From contig JAACMV010000019.1 of assembly GCA_010909725.1 (NCBI GenBank), forward strand, positions 1,116,001-1,180,000: 64,000 nt of DNA, in the 5' to 3' direction. The notes beneath the pieces were generated by a model. That model searched no databases. It saw only the letters and a list, made by a program, of their open reading frames with translations, and had not been told where the DNA came from. Position 1 is the first letter of the stretch. Each line of letters begins with the position of its first letter. A program made the translations under genes and the position numbers. This document shows, piece by piece, positions 9,015 to 20,878 of the stretch. This DNA is from Picochlorum sp. 'celeri' (taxonomy: Eukaryota > Chlorophyta > Trebouxiophyceae).

Positions 9015-9388
9015 TGGGAAGACCTGCAAATGGAATACCACAGAATTACCATACGCAGTCCGAACGTGTCTTTCATGTTCACTGTCTCATACAAGGCGCT
9101 TTGAGAACATCATTCAACCTTTAGGACATGAGATACAACAACACGTACAAGAATTTCGGACGAGTTTGACTCGTCAGTTGTGTTTGACTCTATGCCAAAC
9201 GCCTTCTAGGTGCAAAATTAAGGAACTCCGTGTCAGAAGATAAAGATATATATATATATATCCTTGGTGTCGCGACTCGAGTCGCAAATTGTTTGTCATT
9301 CGCAAGTCAAAACGCTCGAGAGTTGAGTGTACTCATGTGGCGGGAAAGTTCCTTAAAAAAAATAGAAAAATTCCTTAAAAAAAAAACC
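9015..9388. other. Gene-free stretch with palindrome and AT repeat
   Basis: No gene seen. It contains an (AT)8 run at 9246-9261, a perfect 14-bp palindrome GCGACTCGAGTCGC at 9272-9285, further GACTC/GAGTC half-sites nearby, and several copies of AAGGAAC or its complement. The last 40 bp are the 3' flank of the minus-strand tRNA-Glu and include its T10 terminator (A-run at 9377-9386). Confidence 0.6.
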
Positions 9389-9459
9389 TCCAATGCTGGG
9401 AATTGAACCCAGGTCTTCTGGGTGAAAGCCAGATATCCATACCACTGGACCACATCGGA
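9389..9459 (-). tRNA. tRNA-Glu (anticodon TTC)
   Basis: The 71-nt cloverleaf lies on the minus strand. The acceptor TCCGATG pairs with CATTGGA, the anticodon loop is CTTTCAC with TTC at 9424-9426, and the T arm is identical to that of the CTC isoacceptor. A and B boxes are intact. The terminator is T10, starting 3 nt after the gene. The tRNA plus roughly 25 bp of 3' flank is nearly the same as the tRNA-Glu(CTC) unit at 4343, in inverted orientation. Confidence 0.96.
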
Positions 9460-9889
9460 CACCACGACAGGTGGATTCAAGGACCCTTCTCCGAATTTTT
9501 TGCCCCCCATAGCCCGTCGCCACCCCATCGCGAGCCATCTTAAACTATTCAATTACGGAATCTGTCTTGCTGTTGGGGTTTGTTTGAGCTCTCCCCTCAT
9601 GCCCCCCCCCCCTATGAGGAGGAGCAAGACCCCGCTTTCTCGACGAGATACTGCAGTCCTGACGTTTGGACGGCCTTCGTCACGGATCCAATGCCAGTCG
9701 TCCGTTCGTCGGACCTGGCCATTAGTAGTAGTAGACGTACCACGCGTAGTAGGGATGATGTAACGCTCTTGTTCGCGAAAAAAAAAGCCCCGAGAGACAG
9801 GAAAAAAAAAAAAAATCGAACGAAAGCGACCATCTTTTTTTTTTTTTCTTTGTGGTAACGAGTACAACAACAAAAGAAGAAAAAACATA
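9460..9889. other. Intergenic stretch with homopolymer runs
   Basis: No gene with family support. The stretch contains C-runs near 9603, A-runs near 9780 and 9800, and a long T-run near 9834-9847, just ahead of the EF-hand gene. The open frames crossing it on either strand lack recognisable domains. Confidence 0.5.
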
Positions 9890-10684
9890 ATGATGACCAA
9901 GGGTGGTAGCAGCGACACGGACGACTGCAGTGCTTGCTTGGTGGACGTGGAGGTGCTGCTGCGCAGCGGGGCCGTGCCCCCGGGGCTGGCCCAGCGCATC
10001 CGCGCCGCGGACGCCAACCAGGACGGGTCGCTGTCGGTGGAGGAGCTGGTGGAGGTGATGCGGAGCGAGCAGAGGGCCGTGGGGGACCGCCGGCTGATGC
10101 GCAACTTTGCTGCCGCGCTGTTCGTGGCCGTGCTGGTCCTGGTCGCCACCTTGTGCGGCACGGTGTACGCCATCGTCAAGCTGACCCAGGAGGTCAACGA
10201 CAACGACGGGGTGCTGGTGTCGGCCTCCACCGGAGAGGTGATGAGCACGGGCCTGGCCCAGCAGCGGGTCGAGGCCTCGCGGCTGTACCGGTTCGCCGAC
10301 CCCGAGGAGCTGAGGAGCGTGGAGAGCGTGCTGGTGCCGTCTGCCGAGGACGGCTCGGTGACGATGTTCCGGGTGTCCAAGATCACGGCGGTGCCCAACG
10401 TCAGCGCCACCGTGTACACCGTGGACGGCACCACCCTGGAGGTGGACGACGCGGGCCTGGTGGTGGTGGAGCAAGGGGACGAAGGGGGTGCCAGCGGCAG
10501 GCGCCTGCTGCTGTTCGCCGACGATCCGTACGCCCCCACAATTTTGGGGACCACGTATTCGTCTCGCGGTGGGAGAATCCCGCCCTCGTGCAGCAGGCGG
10601 TGCGACGCCGCCAAATGTTGCGGGAAATACGCTGGCACCAAGTACAACACATGCATGGATGCTTGCGAGAGGGACATTTGTTAA
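9890..10684 (+). CDS. Single-pass membrane protein with one EF-hand and a Cys-rich tail
   Basis: 264 residues. A canonical EF-hand loop DANQDGSLSVEE occupies residues 41-52 (D, N, D, S and the final E in the chelating positions). One transmembrane helix follows at about 72-96. The C-terminal 45 residues contain a cluster of eight Cys (including CSRRC, KCCGKY and a terminal Cys) that looks like a small disulfide-bonded domain. The topology would place the EF-hand in the cytosol and the Cys-rich end in the lumen or outside if the single helix is a signal anchor (inference). The middle is a beta-rich region I do not recognise. The gene is visibly more GC-rich than the DNA just upstream. Function is unknown; a calcium-responsive surface or endomembrane protein is possible. 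Confidence 0.75.
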   Translation: MMTKGGSSDTDDCSACLVDVEVLLRSGAVPPGLAQRIRAADANQDGSLSVEELVEVMRSEQRAVGDRRLMRNFAAALFVAVLVLVATLCGTVYAIVKLTQEVNDNDGVLVSASTGEVMSTGLAQQRVEASRLYRFADPEELRSVESVLVPSAEDGSVTMFRVSKITAVPNVSATVYTVDGTTLEVDDAGLVVVEQGDEGGASGRRLLLFADDPYAPTILGTTYSSRGGRIPPSCSRRCDAAKCCGKYAGTKYNTCMDACERDIC

Positions 10685-10735
10685 TATTCGTAATATGGTA
10701 CGACAATACCATGGTAATAATAATGCTAATATAAT

Positions 10736-11410
10736 CTAATCATCGATCAATTTCCGGTGCCGCTCCAGGAGCGCCTGGATGTCTTCTCCTCCCCCCTCCT
10801 CCTCCTCCTCGCCCTCCTTGTTGGCAGCCTTGTTGGCAGTGCCACGCGGCACGTGGAGCGCCATGCCGGCCATCATGTCGTTCAGCTGCAGCTCTTCAAA
10901 CACCGAGCTCACCAGCGCCTCCTCTTCGTCTTCGTCCTCGAGGGTGCTGGTGTCGGTGGACGCCTCGATCTGTTCGTTGGTCATCTGCATCACCTGGTTC
11001 TGCTTCTCAAAGTCCTTGAGTATCTTCACGATGGTGTCGTTGTGCATCATCTTCTTGTTCATGGCCCCCAAGGCCTTTGTCGTTCCTTTCATCGCATCGG
11101 TCATCGCCTGGGTGGACGTGACCTCGGCCATGCGCAGCGACACGGCCTGCAGCTGCGACTTGAGCTGGTACAGCTTGGTCACGGCCCCCCGGTTTCTGAC
11201 GATGGACTTCGCCGTCACCTTTGCTGCATCTAGTTGCTGTTCTTTCGCAAACTTTTTGAGGTCGGCTATGAGCGCCTTCTCCTGCTGCTGGAGCTGCAGT
11301 CGCTCCCTGTCCAGTTCTCGGATCAGCGAGTTGACGTCGCGTTGCTGCTTCCGCAGCAGTTTCTTTTTTCGTTGTGCGTTACTGCTACTATTAGAAAAAA
11401 ACATATTCAT
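10736..11410 (-). CDS. VPS2: ESCRT-III subunit VPS2/CHMP2
   Basis: 224 residues. The Snf7 fold is clear: a basic N-terminus (RKKKLLRKQQRDVNSLIREL), the family motif DRERLQLQQQEKALIADLKK, the MKGTTKALGAMNKKM helix characteristic of CHMP2, an acidic linker, and a C-terminal helix ending in LLERHRKLIDD that resembles the MIM1 motif read by VPS4. It would polymerise on endosomal and cytokinetic membranes with VPS24. An unusual Glu/Gly-rich insert precedes the last helix. The ATG lies 4 nt after the stop codon of the upstream POR gene on the same strand, so its 5' UTR must lie inside POR or the two are co-transcribed. Confidence 0.92.
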   Translation of the reverse strand: MNMFFSNSSSNAQRKKKLLRKQQRDVNSLIRELDRERLQLQQQEKALIADLKKFAKEQQLDAAKVTAKSIVRNRGAVTKLYQLKSQLQAVSLRMAEVTSTQAMTDAMKGTTKALGAMNKKMMHNDTIVKILKDFEKQNQVMQMTNEQIEASTDTSTLEDEDEEEALVSSVFEELQLNDMMAGMALHVPRGTANKAANKEGEEEEEGGGEDIQALLERHRKLIDD

Positions 11411-11414
11411 CTAT

Positions 11415-12572
11415 TTACAAGCCCACGAGCTTGGCAGACAGGTCCCACAGGGTTGCTGCCTTGGCATCGTCGGACACTTCCTCGGACATTTGGTTCTCAA
11501 AGCTGCCGTCCTTGTCTGACCAGGACCAGTACACCCCGCTCTTGCTCAGCTGTGGGTCGGTCACCACCTGGGCCAGCCTCTTGCCAGCCTCTTCCTGCGA
11601 CACGTACCCCTTGGTGACGTACTTTTGGAAGAGGGGGAACAGCGTCTTGAACAGCTGGAAGTGGCTCCTGAACAGCCCCGTGTCGGCAATGCACCCCGGG
11701 TACAGGGAGCTGAACGTCACGCGCCCGTTTCCGTACCTCTTGTTGAACTCCCTCATCGTCAGCATGTTGCACACCTTGGAGTCTTTGTACGCCTTGGCGC
11801 CGTCGAACTCCTTTCCGTCAATCATGGACGCCTTGGCTGCCAGCCCGGACAGGTCGCCCAAGTCCGCCTTGGGGGGCACGTTTCCGGCCATGGTGTTGGT
11901 GTTTCCGGTGATGGACCCCACGATAATCATGCGGGGTCCCGGGCTGTTCTCCGGGGCCCCCTCCAGATCCTTGAGCAACAAGTTTGCCAGCAAAAAGTGG
12001 CCCAGGTGGTTGGTTCCCACCGACAGCTCGAACCCGTCCGGCGTGAACGTCGGCTCTTTCGCCGTCGGCAAGTACACGGCGGCATTGCACACCAGGCAAT
12101 CCAGGCGGCGGCCGCTGGCCTGGAACGCCTTGGCAAACTGGCGGACAGAGTCCAGGGACGCCAGGTCCAAGTGCATCACCGTGTAGGACCCTTCCGGGAG
12201 CCCCATATCCTTGGCCGCCCTCTGGGCCTTGGCAAAGTCCCTGCATGCCATCACCACGTGCCAGTCCTTGCTCGCCGCCAAGGCCTTGGCCGCATTCAAC
12301 CCGAGGCCGGACGAGGCCCCGGTGATGATGACGGTTGGCTTCTGGGTGGCCTTGTCCGAGCCTGCCGCCGTCGCGGCAGCACCCGCGGTATCCGCGGAAA
12401 CCGATGCCATAACAGTGCATTTTGGCGCCACACGACGCTCGCTTCCTCCCCGCCGTGGTCGCGTGGCGTGAAGCTGTTTCACATGTGCTCGAGCGGTTCC
12501 ACATGGCACCACCGTCGCGGTCCTGCCTCCAGCTGCAGGTGCTGCTGTTGTCGAGTACATGGCTCGTAACAT
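11415..12572 (-). CDS. POR: Light-dependent NADPH:protochlorophyllide oxidoreductase
   Basis: 385 residues, close to plant POR length. A basic, Ser/Thr/Ala-rich transit peptide covers about the first 65 residues. The short-chain dehydrogenase core has the NADPH-binding TGASSGLGL motif, the NAA motif (CNAAVY) and the catalytic YKDSK Tyr/Lys pair. The C-terminal [21 protein letters not shown] segment is POR-specific. The enzyme reduces protochlorophyllide to chlorophyllide in light inside the plastid. GC-rich codons are strongly preferred, as expected of a highly expressed gene. Only 4 nt separate its stop from the VPS2 start. Confidence 0.97.
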   Translation of the reverse strand: MLRAMYSTTAAPAAGGRTATVVPCGTARAHVKQLHATRPRRGGSERRVAPKCTVMASVSADTAGAAATAAGSDKATQKPTVIITGASSGLGLNAAKALAASKDWHVVMACRDFAKAQRAAKDMGLPEGSYTVMHLDLASLDSVRQFAKAFQASGRRLDCLVCNAAVYLPTAKEPTFTPDGFELSVGTNHLGHFLLANLLLKDLEGAPENSPGPRMIIVGSITGNTNTMAGNVPPKADLGDLSGLAAKASMIDGKEFDGAKAYKDSKVCNMLTMREFNKRYGNGRVTFSSLYPGCIADTGLFRSHFQLFKTLFPLFQKYVTKGYVSQEEAGKRLAQVVTDPQLSKSGVYWSWSDKDGSFENQMSEEVSDDAKAATLWDLSAKLVGL

Positions 12573-12735
12573 TATTCAAGTAATTGGGTTTGTTTTTATC
12601 ACAATTATATATATATTCTATTGCTACATTGGCTGGTTCCAGGCGAAGGAGGGACAAGATAAGATGCGAATGCGCCTCTCCTTATCCACAAGGATATCCT
12701 CGCAGATCTTGCAAGATCTCTCATTTCTTCTTCTT

Positions 12736-15700
12736 CTACTTGGAGATCCGGTTCTTGACCTTGACGCCAATGTCGCGCAACCGCCTCACGTCCTCCATCT
12801 TTTTCTTCCTGCCAATCTTCTTCCGTCGGTTTCTGTGCAGCTTGAGCTTGGCCGCCTTCTCGGGGTCCACGTGCTCCAGGAGCTTCCTGCCGATGCTCCT
12901 GTCCCGGCGAATCTTCTGCACCTGCTCCCGGGCCTCGTTGTAGTGGGCAATGGCCACGTCGGCCCCCACCACCTTTTTGATGTGCGAGAATATGTCCTGG
13001 GCCAGTTCTTTCATCTGACACGGATCGCCGTCGTCCGACAAAATCCTGTAGATGGGCCACAGCAGCCTGGACAGGTGCTTTTGGCTGGCCTCGGCGCCCC
13101 AGCGCGTCACGCTCGCGGCGATGAACCGAAGCGCATAGTTTCTCTGGGTGCGGGTGACGTAGCTCGTGGTATCGGCAATCTTTACCATGTTTCGGACCAG
13201 GACCTCCGACACGTAGTGGTCCTCCAAGCTCGGCAAGAGGAACACCAGGCTCTTCACCGCCTGGGCTCCGAGGGCATCGGCCTCTGCATCGTTCGTGATC
13301 AATTCCTTGAGCTGCCGCAAGAAGAGGTCGGCGAGATGCGACGAGGCACCGCAGCATGCGTGATGGAGCCCTAGGCCCACGACCCTCCCTGCTGCCTTTC
13401 TCACCCACGTGTGCTTGTGGACGAGGAGCGAGGCCACCTTGTCCCACGGCAGCGCGTCTCGGCCTCCCACGACCGGAGGGTCCCGCTCCAGCACCTTTTC
13501 CAAAAACACCAAGATTTTGTGCGTCAACATGGCATCGCTGCTGCCTTGCTGGAACATGCTGTCGTCGCAGATGCTCGCCATGTTCCGCGAGACGAACTCC
13601 TCCAACAGGCCGGGCTCCATGGCCGGCATCGCCTCTGTCATGACGACCAGGCAGGCCCCCTTCATCATGCCGCCTCGCGCATCCTCGCCCTGGGACACCC
13701 ACTGGCCGCAATAGTCTATTACCAGCCTTTTACGCGTGTCGTAGTTCACTCGGGACACGAGCAGTGAGGCGAGCTGCACGACAGACTCCTTGAGCTTTCT
13801 GGACTCCTCGTTGACGATGCGCGTCACAAACACCAGGAACAGCTTGTCCGCCCACGCAAGCAGCACTTGCTGCGGAAATTTTTGGACGATGGCGCCCAGG
13901 AGGTCGATGCTTGCGTGCCTCCCCGTTTCGTGCTCGTACCCCATGTTTGACAGCAAAAAGTGCAGGTGGTGCTCCAGCCTCTTTTTCCCCAGAGGGTAGT
14001 CCAAGAGGTACGACAGGAGCACCGTGGAGGAAAGCTGCCTGATGACGCCATGCTGCGACTTGATCAACAGCTCCTGCACGGCGGTGATGACGTCGTACAC
14101 CTCTGGAAGCACCACCTTTTTCGCCACAATGGCCTTGAGCAAGACGAAGGCCCCCTGCTTCTCCGAGGAGCTCGCCAGCTCGGAAAATGCCCACTCCAGC
14201 AGAAACCGCATCTCCCCTTCCTTGAAATCAACGCTGGGGGCGAGGATCGCGAGGGCCTTGAGGCCCTCCTGGGCCGTGGCATGCAGCGTGCTGGAGCACG
14301 TTCGAAGCAGTGCCACAATTTTCCGAGCCATGCGGCCTTTCAGCTCGCTGTGGATCGACCCATCCTTTGCCCTGGACAATACCCACGATACGGTCTGCAG
14401 GGATTTGGACACCACCTGGGAGCTCCTGGACTGGAGGGAGGCCACCAACAGCTCCATCATGCCTGGCTGCAGTGGCACCTCGACCACCTTCTTCTTCAGG
14501 CAGGAAAAGTAGGTGGATACGGCGAACTCTGCCAGCATATGGTTGTGCAGGCCCTCCTGGCCGCCGGCTTTCACACTACCTCCGAGCTCTGTGTTTGCCA
14601 GCCTCCTCCTCGCGTCCTCCTCCTCCACGACGGGTGCCAACAGCCCGTACACCATTTCCGACACGTTGTCATTCGTCGCCGAGGGGTTCTCGACGACACC
14701 CTTTGATGCATGCTGTAGGAGGAGGGATATCTTGGAGCGCATTTTGGGGGTGCTGGCCATGGGCAGACGCTCCCAGACAATCTCCAAGAGCCTCGGCAGC
14801 GTGTCTTCCACTCGAATCAACGAGGCCAGAATCCGGTATGATTCGTAGGCTTTGCATCTCTTGGATTCCTTGTAGCTGCTCGAGAACGCCGAGGCCTCCT
14901 TGGCATCGGCGATATCCGTGAACAAATCTCCCTCGATGATTGGCACCATCGCGGGGACGCAGGCATCCAAGCACCCTGGCGCCTCCTGTGCGGCCGGTGC
15001 CACGGCGTGTAACACGTCGTGAAAGGTGTACCCCAGGACGTGCGCTGTGAACCCCCGCAGGGGCAGCGACGTCTTGAGAACTTGGATGACGAACGTCAGG
15101 TACGCGGGGCCGAGCTCTGCTGCCATGCCGGCAAGGACCTTTCTGGCGTCATCCCTGATTCGCTGCAACCTCATCCTCAGCAAATTACACACGATCTGAA
15201 GTACTCGAGGGAGTTCGCTTCGTATATACTCGTCGGGCAGGAGTTTCAACACCTTGACGAGCGCCATCGCGACGGGCGTGCGCACCGTCTCCCGCTCCAC
15301 CATCCTGCCCTTCAGGCTGGGAATCACCGTGTCCACCAAAAACCGGCTGTCCTCAATTCCGTCTCTCTTTGAAATAGTCTCCAAAATGATCGATGATGCT
15401 CGGATGATGGATTTGATGCAAGCGTCGTCCTCGTGGGTGACCATGAGAGACGTGTATCGCATCAGGAGGTGCTGCACGTCGTCCCACGACAAGCCGTCCC
15501 CAATCCGAGCCAACACATTGATGGCGGCATCGGTGACGTTGGACCCCTTGTCCAGATCTATTTGTTTCGCGTCGTGCCCAGACTCGGACGCGGCGCCCTC
15601 CACGATGGCCTTCTCTATCAGGCCCAAGATGTATCCCCTGACCAACACGGCATCCATCTCCCCCAGCCTGGAAAAGGCCCTCGCCCGTCGATGAAGCTGC

Positions 15701-18700
15701 ACGTGGCACACATTAGACCAAAAGTCCAGATCTCCCTCCACATGCGTCACGGACTGGAGTTCCGGGTAGCTCTGTGGCAGGGTGAGCGCAACCTTTCTCA
15801 CAATGGCCAGGTGCTCCTGCCGGACGGTGAGGGAGGACGACAGCAGCCTGGTGCGCACCTCGGGCATGAGGACGCGTTTAATCAGATTCATGTCATCTTT
15901 TGACCCGTCGTGCTTGCTCTTGCACTCGATCAAAGTTTCCAGCGCCCTTGATGCGGCATGTCGAAGGGACAGGTCGGAGGGATTGGCCAGGTCGACGCAG
16001 CACTGGTATACCACCATCGAGCACATCCCCTCGTCTGTCGAGCATAGCTCCTCCCACACCGCACCCCTGAGACTCGAGTACGCCTCCAGCCTCGTGTCGT
16101 AATCAGGCTCGTCGAGGGATGTTTTTGACATGGAATGGAGCTTGCCCAGGAGGGATGCCCCCGCTGCCATGTGGGGGTACAACCCGGCCAGGGAGGACAC
16201 GGCTGCACAGAGACTGTTTTTTGCTTCCTGCGACCTGAGCAAGAGGACCAGTGGGGCCAGAACCGACGGGGCCTTACTGAAGGCGCCGTCCAGCTCAGCG
16301 CCGTCCAGCCTGCCAATCCTGTCCCACACGGCAGCAATGGCACTGCACGTTCTGCATGTCATTTCCTCGTCGATTCGCCTGCGAGTATCGTCTTGCCACT
16401 TTCTTTTAGGAACTGTCACCAGATTCATCAAAGCTCTCCCCAGGTGGATCGCAGTATCGGCGTTCGTGGTGTTGGACGAAATTCTTTCGAGAATCTCAAG
16501 GCACCTCTTGGCTGCAGCCCTATGCTTTCTAAACTCCTTCAGCACGTCCTCGAGCCCACACAACAGCACGTCGATGTGATCCGACAGAATGCTCTCCGCC
16601 CCGGCGTCGAAAATGTTTTCCAAAATGTCCAGCACGGTGGACCTGCTGGCGTCGGAGCAATGCCGAGCCGAGAGCGCAGATATGCTCGCGCCTAACAAAT
16701 CACGTTGGTCACCCAGCACGTGGATCAGGACTTGGCTCTCTGACAGCGATTTGCACAGCTCCAAGAGCGCCGGTGGCCTCGCTGCGTTGGACTCCGTTGA
16801 TATGTTGCCCACAAAAGGCTGGATGGCGGCAAACAAATCTGGCCACAAGAAAGAGTACTCGGCTTGGGACGGATACGACTCCAATATGGCCGACAGCAAT
16901 CTGATACACTTTATTCGGACTTCTCGCGACTCTTGCTTGGCTGAGATCTGCAGCATTTTGACGACGAGGGTGCAAATCTCAGGCAAGTACCGTGTCATCT
17001 TGAACCCCAGGTGGCTGATCAGGTCATGGATGGCATTCAGGTAGCCAATATGACGATTGATGGGTTGATCTTCGAGCATTTGAAGGTCTATGTGCTTCAT
17101 CCAGTACTCCCCGGGCATTTTCCCCAGGTATGTAGACCACGCCATGTCCATGCGCCTCGAGGACAAGTACAGGCGCCCGACAGAGGCGCCTGGCGCTGCA
17201 GTGGTCACTGCAAAGCACGGCGATAACGGAAGGAGAAACAGCTCCAAAAGAGCACTCAGTTCCTCCGACTCGGCTCCAGACAAGAAATTCAGTATTGCAA
17301 CCCGAGCAGAACCAGGGGCTCCTGCAAACAACAACCACACCGCCATGGGGTGAATCCTGATCTGACACCAGTGTGCTTTTTTAAAAAAACACGCAAAAAA
17401 AAAAAAAGGGGAACACAACAAGCATACCTTTTCCTCCCAGTCTACCGTTTCTCTTTCGCATTCTAGGAAACAGCATGGCTATGAGAAGCGGGACCAGGTC
17501 TTTTCTGTGGTCCTTTTCAATTTCTAGAACGGCATCTTCATTCGCCCTCACCGACGTTGCGCTCATGGCCAGGGGAAATGCGGTCAACTCTGCCCTCAGC
17601 GTCTTGTTATCAGCGAACCGGAGAAGCTTATCTACATATGGGCTTAACCAGGTCAACTTGAACAAGTTCATGACCTTGACAGCAGTCTTTTGCACCAACG
17701 GGTCAATGTCCATGACATGCGCGCTGACGGATGAGAGCAGTCGTTTGGACTCTGGGAAATTTGAGAGAGACTTGAACCCAAGCACCACTCTCATCCAATC
17801 TCTGAGGAGGGCACGTTTCATTCGAGGGGGCACGTGCCTTTGAGCCTCCTCATCCTCATCCTCCTTTGCCTCCTCAACGCCTGCGTCATCCTCGCCACCG
17901 TCGTCGTCGTCCTCCTCCTCCTCCCCCCCTGCAGGAGGACTGTGTTGTCCTTCGTTCCCATCCACAAACGCCAACATTACTGGGACCCACTCTTTAGAAA
18001 ATTTATTCAGAACCGAGAGGTCCACGTCTGCTAGAGCTTTCAAAAGATGGCTCAAACGAGCTGCAGCGTCGGCATGGGATGTCGCTTCACCTTGTGCCCT
18101 GTAGCGTGAGTATTGCCCCGTCAAGGAAGGCTGCTCTGCTTCTCTGGGGTTTCCCGTGCCTGTAAACATTCCTTTCTCGACAAGTTCTTTCTGTGTGCTG
18201 ATGAGATTGTCGAAGAATAGGGGCCACGCCACGTCTGGATATGCGCTCATGGCCGCTGCAAGGGCCTTGGCCGCAGGGCCCCAGTGTGACGACAGCTTCA
18301 CGTACAACACCCCGAGGAGACCGCGAACGGTAGGCCTAACCAAATTTTCAGGCACCCGTGCGTATTCGATCAGGTTCTGCACCCGCCCTAGCGAGACCAT
18401 GGCATGCCTGCCAGAGTCTGCCCCCAGAGGGTGGGTTTCCAACTCGAGCAAGAACGAGAGAGGATTGTCCTTTTCGCCCCTCAACTTGTTCATGCTGACG
18501 ATCAATTCCAGAGATTTGATACGGAGGTGCTCACTGCCACTCACAAGGTTCTGAGACACCACCTCCGTCATGGCTTCTACACGAGACGGGGCTGGAACCA
18601 CTCCCCCAGGAAAGTCGGAGGCCGCCAGCGCAGCTGTTTTCACGGCGAAATAATCTCTTGGATTCGCATCTATATGGCGTGTAACGCCCTCTAGTATTTT

Positions 18701-20632
18701 TTCAACATCCACCAGCTGCCCTTTCTGAATACAGCGAGACGAGAGAAGAATTTTTGACTCGTGCAACGTTGATGTCAAGCACAGGTTGCGCCCAACTCGG
18801 CGCTCTGCCAGCGCAAAGAATTCGCTGGCATCTTCCCACCGGTCGTATATCGATTTTGAGCATTTCAAGGCCGCCCAAATGATCTCATCCCTCTCCGATG
18901 CAAGTCCTCCACGCATGAATGCATCCAATTTTGCAAAGTTTGAGGACGCACCACCAAGCAGAGCACCAGAGGACCAGGCATGTTCGCACAGGCGGAGCAA
19001 AGCATCCCAAACTAACAAATCATGCGCCCTATCGCTGCACACGATTTTCTCGACCGCGAGAGGAATAAACACATCACTCGCCGCAGCCGCCCCCGACGCC
19101 AACACCCGGATCACAAACTCCAAGTAGTGGTCAATGGTTGATCTCTCCAGTGCCCTTGACCACGCGCCGTACAGCCCTTGCAAGTCATACCGCGTGTCCT
19201 TTCTTTTATTTGCGACAGATATCACGTCTGATACGAGCAAGAGGGAAGCATGCTCGAATGAGGGGCACGTGTACTCTGCAAAGGTGCTGCTCTCTATCGC
19301 ATGCTGGTCTCTCGTCTGACGCCCATACAACCTGGGATCCATGCACACACTCAGTGCGTCCAACAACACGTTCAGATCTCTCATCACCCTCGACCCGCCA
19401 CGATGGGCGACGGCCACTCTCGCCAAGGTCAGTGCCCTCCCGGCCTCCAGATACTCGTGAGGATCAGAATTCCCAGCATCCGAACTGGCAATGAGCACCC
19501 CTACTACCTGGTTGCAATACGCCACCAGCATACTCCACATTGGTATCAAAAGTTCACGCTCTCGGACATGCTCGAAACACGATTTGAGCGAGCACTGCCG
19601 CATATAATAGACTGCAGACCTGCTCCATGCTTGCTCCTCTTTCGAGAGCGACTCCACCGATGGGGTCAGGGCATCGTTGAAAATCATGCCCAAAATCCGC
19701 TCGGATCTACTATATAATCCGTGGTTGACTCCCTTGATGGAACTCGCAAATATCTCTCCGTTCCCATCGCAACAGGGCAGGCTCATCCCATCCACCCCCT
19801 CATGGTACAGGTACTCAATCGCCTCCTCTGCCTGCGCATCCTTTGCTCGCCTCACGAGGAACCCCAACGCATCGGCCGTAAACTTTCGTACATGCTGCGA
19901 CTTGTGCGCCCTCAAACCTGCGGTGAGCTTCAACATTGGCTTCAAATCCAGCACGAGATACCGAGCCAGATTCTTACACATGGCGCTCAGGGACCGGTAG
20001 ATGTACCCCAACACCTCCGGATCTCTCTCGCCCCCCTGGGAAACCACAATATCGCTCATCGCCAGCACAACCTTCTCCATATGGGGCAGAAAATCGGATG
20101 CCAGGTCTCTCGAGAGCACAGCAACCAGATCAAGCAAAGGCTCCAGCGACAGGCTGTTCTCCATGTGCAGTCGCCCGACAATCGCATTGACAACATCCTC
20201 TTGGTGATGAATCAGCTGAGGCAGCGTCGTGCACAGCGACTGCACCTCCTTGTAGCACTCGAGCCACTCGTGAGAGGCATTCAGTTCCCTCCACTCGGTG
20301 AGCTTTTCCTGGAAAAATGAACTCGAGCCTGGCAGGGGAGCATCCCGCCTGGGAACCAAACTTTTATATACATCTATATCAACCTGCAAACAAGGCATTT
20401 CGATCAGTCGTCATGTGACTTGTTCCCTTTCGAGGCATGCGGAGGAAGACATGCACGACTCGACTCTGGACACGCCAGGGGACGCCGGTGCATGTGATCC
20501 ACTCTTTTACATATGGCATTAAGAGCCCCAACATACCTCGCTAACCCGCTCTTTGAAGGTCCTAAACCTGTGCCTTCGCACCCTCTTTGGAGGAGGAAGC
20601 GACGCTTCTCCCCCGACAGAGTCGTTTGCCAT
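12736..20632 (-). CDS. UTP20: U3 snoRNP / SSU processome protein UTP20 (DRIM family)
   Basis: 2545 residues in three exons: 20632-20537, 20383-17428 and 17321-12736. Both junctions (GTATGT...TTGCAG and GTATGC...TTTGCAG) keep the reading phase. The first exon supplies RHRFRTFKERVSEV, which aligns with the conserved start of UTP20, and the second continues VDIDVYKSL. The rest is HEAT-like helical repeats with the typical LLDLVAVLSRDL segment. The C-terminus is Lys/Arg-rich, as in homologues. An acidic low-complexity loop (EEEDDDDGGEDD) lies before the exon 2 end. UTP20 is needed for cleavage of pre-rRNA leading to 18S rRNA in the nucleolus. Length is slightly below the animal protein (about 2785). 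It is one of three nucleolar assembly genes in the window. Confidence 0.93.
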
Positions 20633-20878
20633 TCTACTCGGCTCTTGTGTTGTTTTATTATTCTCCGATGCAAGGAGGCTGTTGGGTGCATTTCGCCATA
20701 CCAAAAACTTCCTTGTTTAAAAAGAAACCGCGCGCGAGGGTCCTTTTTTTTCCAACCACCCGATCGCGATTGCCAACTTGGCCGGTTCAAATCTGGCCGA
20801 TGCAATGTCACCCAAAATACACAAATCTGTGTGTACCTACCTACCTACCTACCCTGTTGGAATAACATCAAACAATTC

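Noticed and set aside
9553..10677. Long minus-strand open frame (374 codons) antisense to the EF-hand gene
   Set aside because: It lies opposite a GC-rich coding region where antisense frames stay open by composition. Its product is Ser/Arg/Thr low-complexity with no domain, whereas the plus frame has an EF-hand, a membrane helix and ordered Cys.
12605..13711. Minus-strand open frame of 368 codons near the UTP20 3' end
   Set aside because: It is a shifted frame of UTP20; the product is Gly/Arg-rich composition noise, while the UTP20 frame shows conserved HEAT repeats.
17322..17427. Apparent N-terminus of a separate UTP20-like gene (hydrophobic Phe-rich start)
   Set aside because: It is intron sequence read through; splicing GTATGC to TTTGCAG joins the two UTP20 frames in phase and restores the conserved segment.
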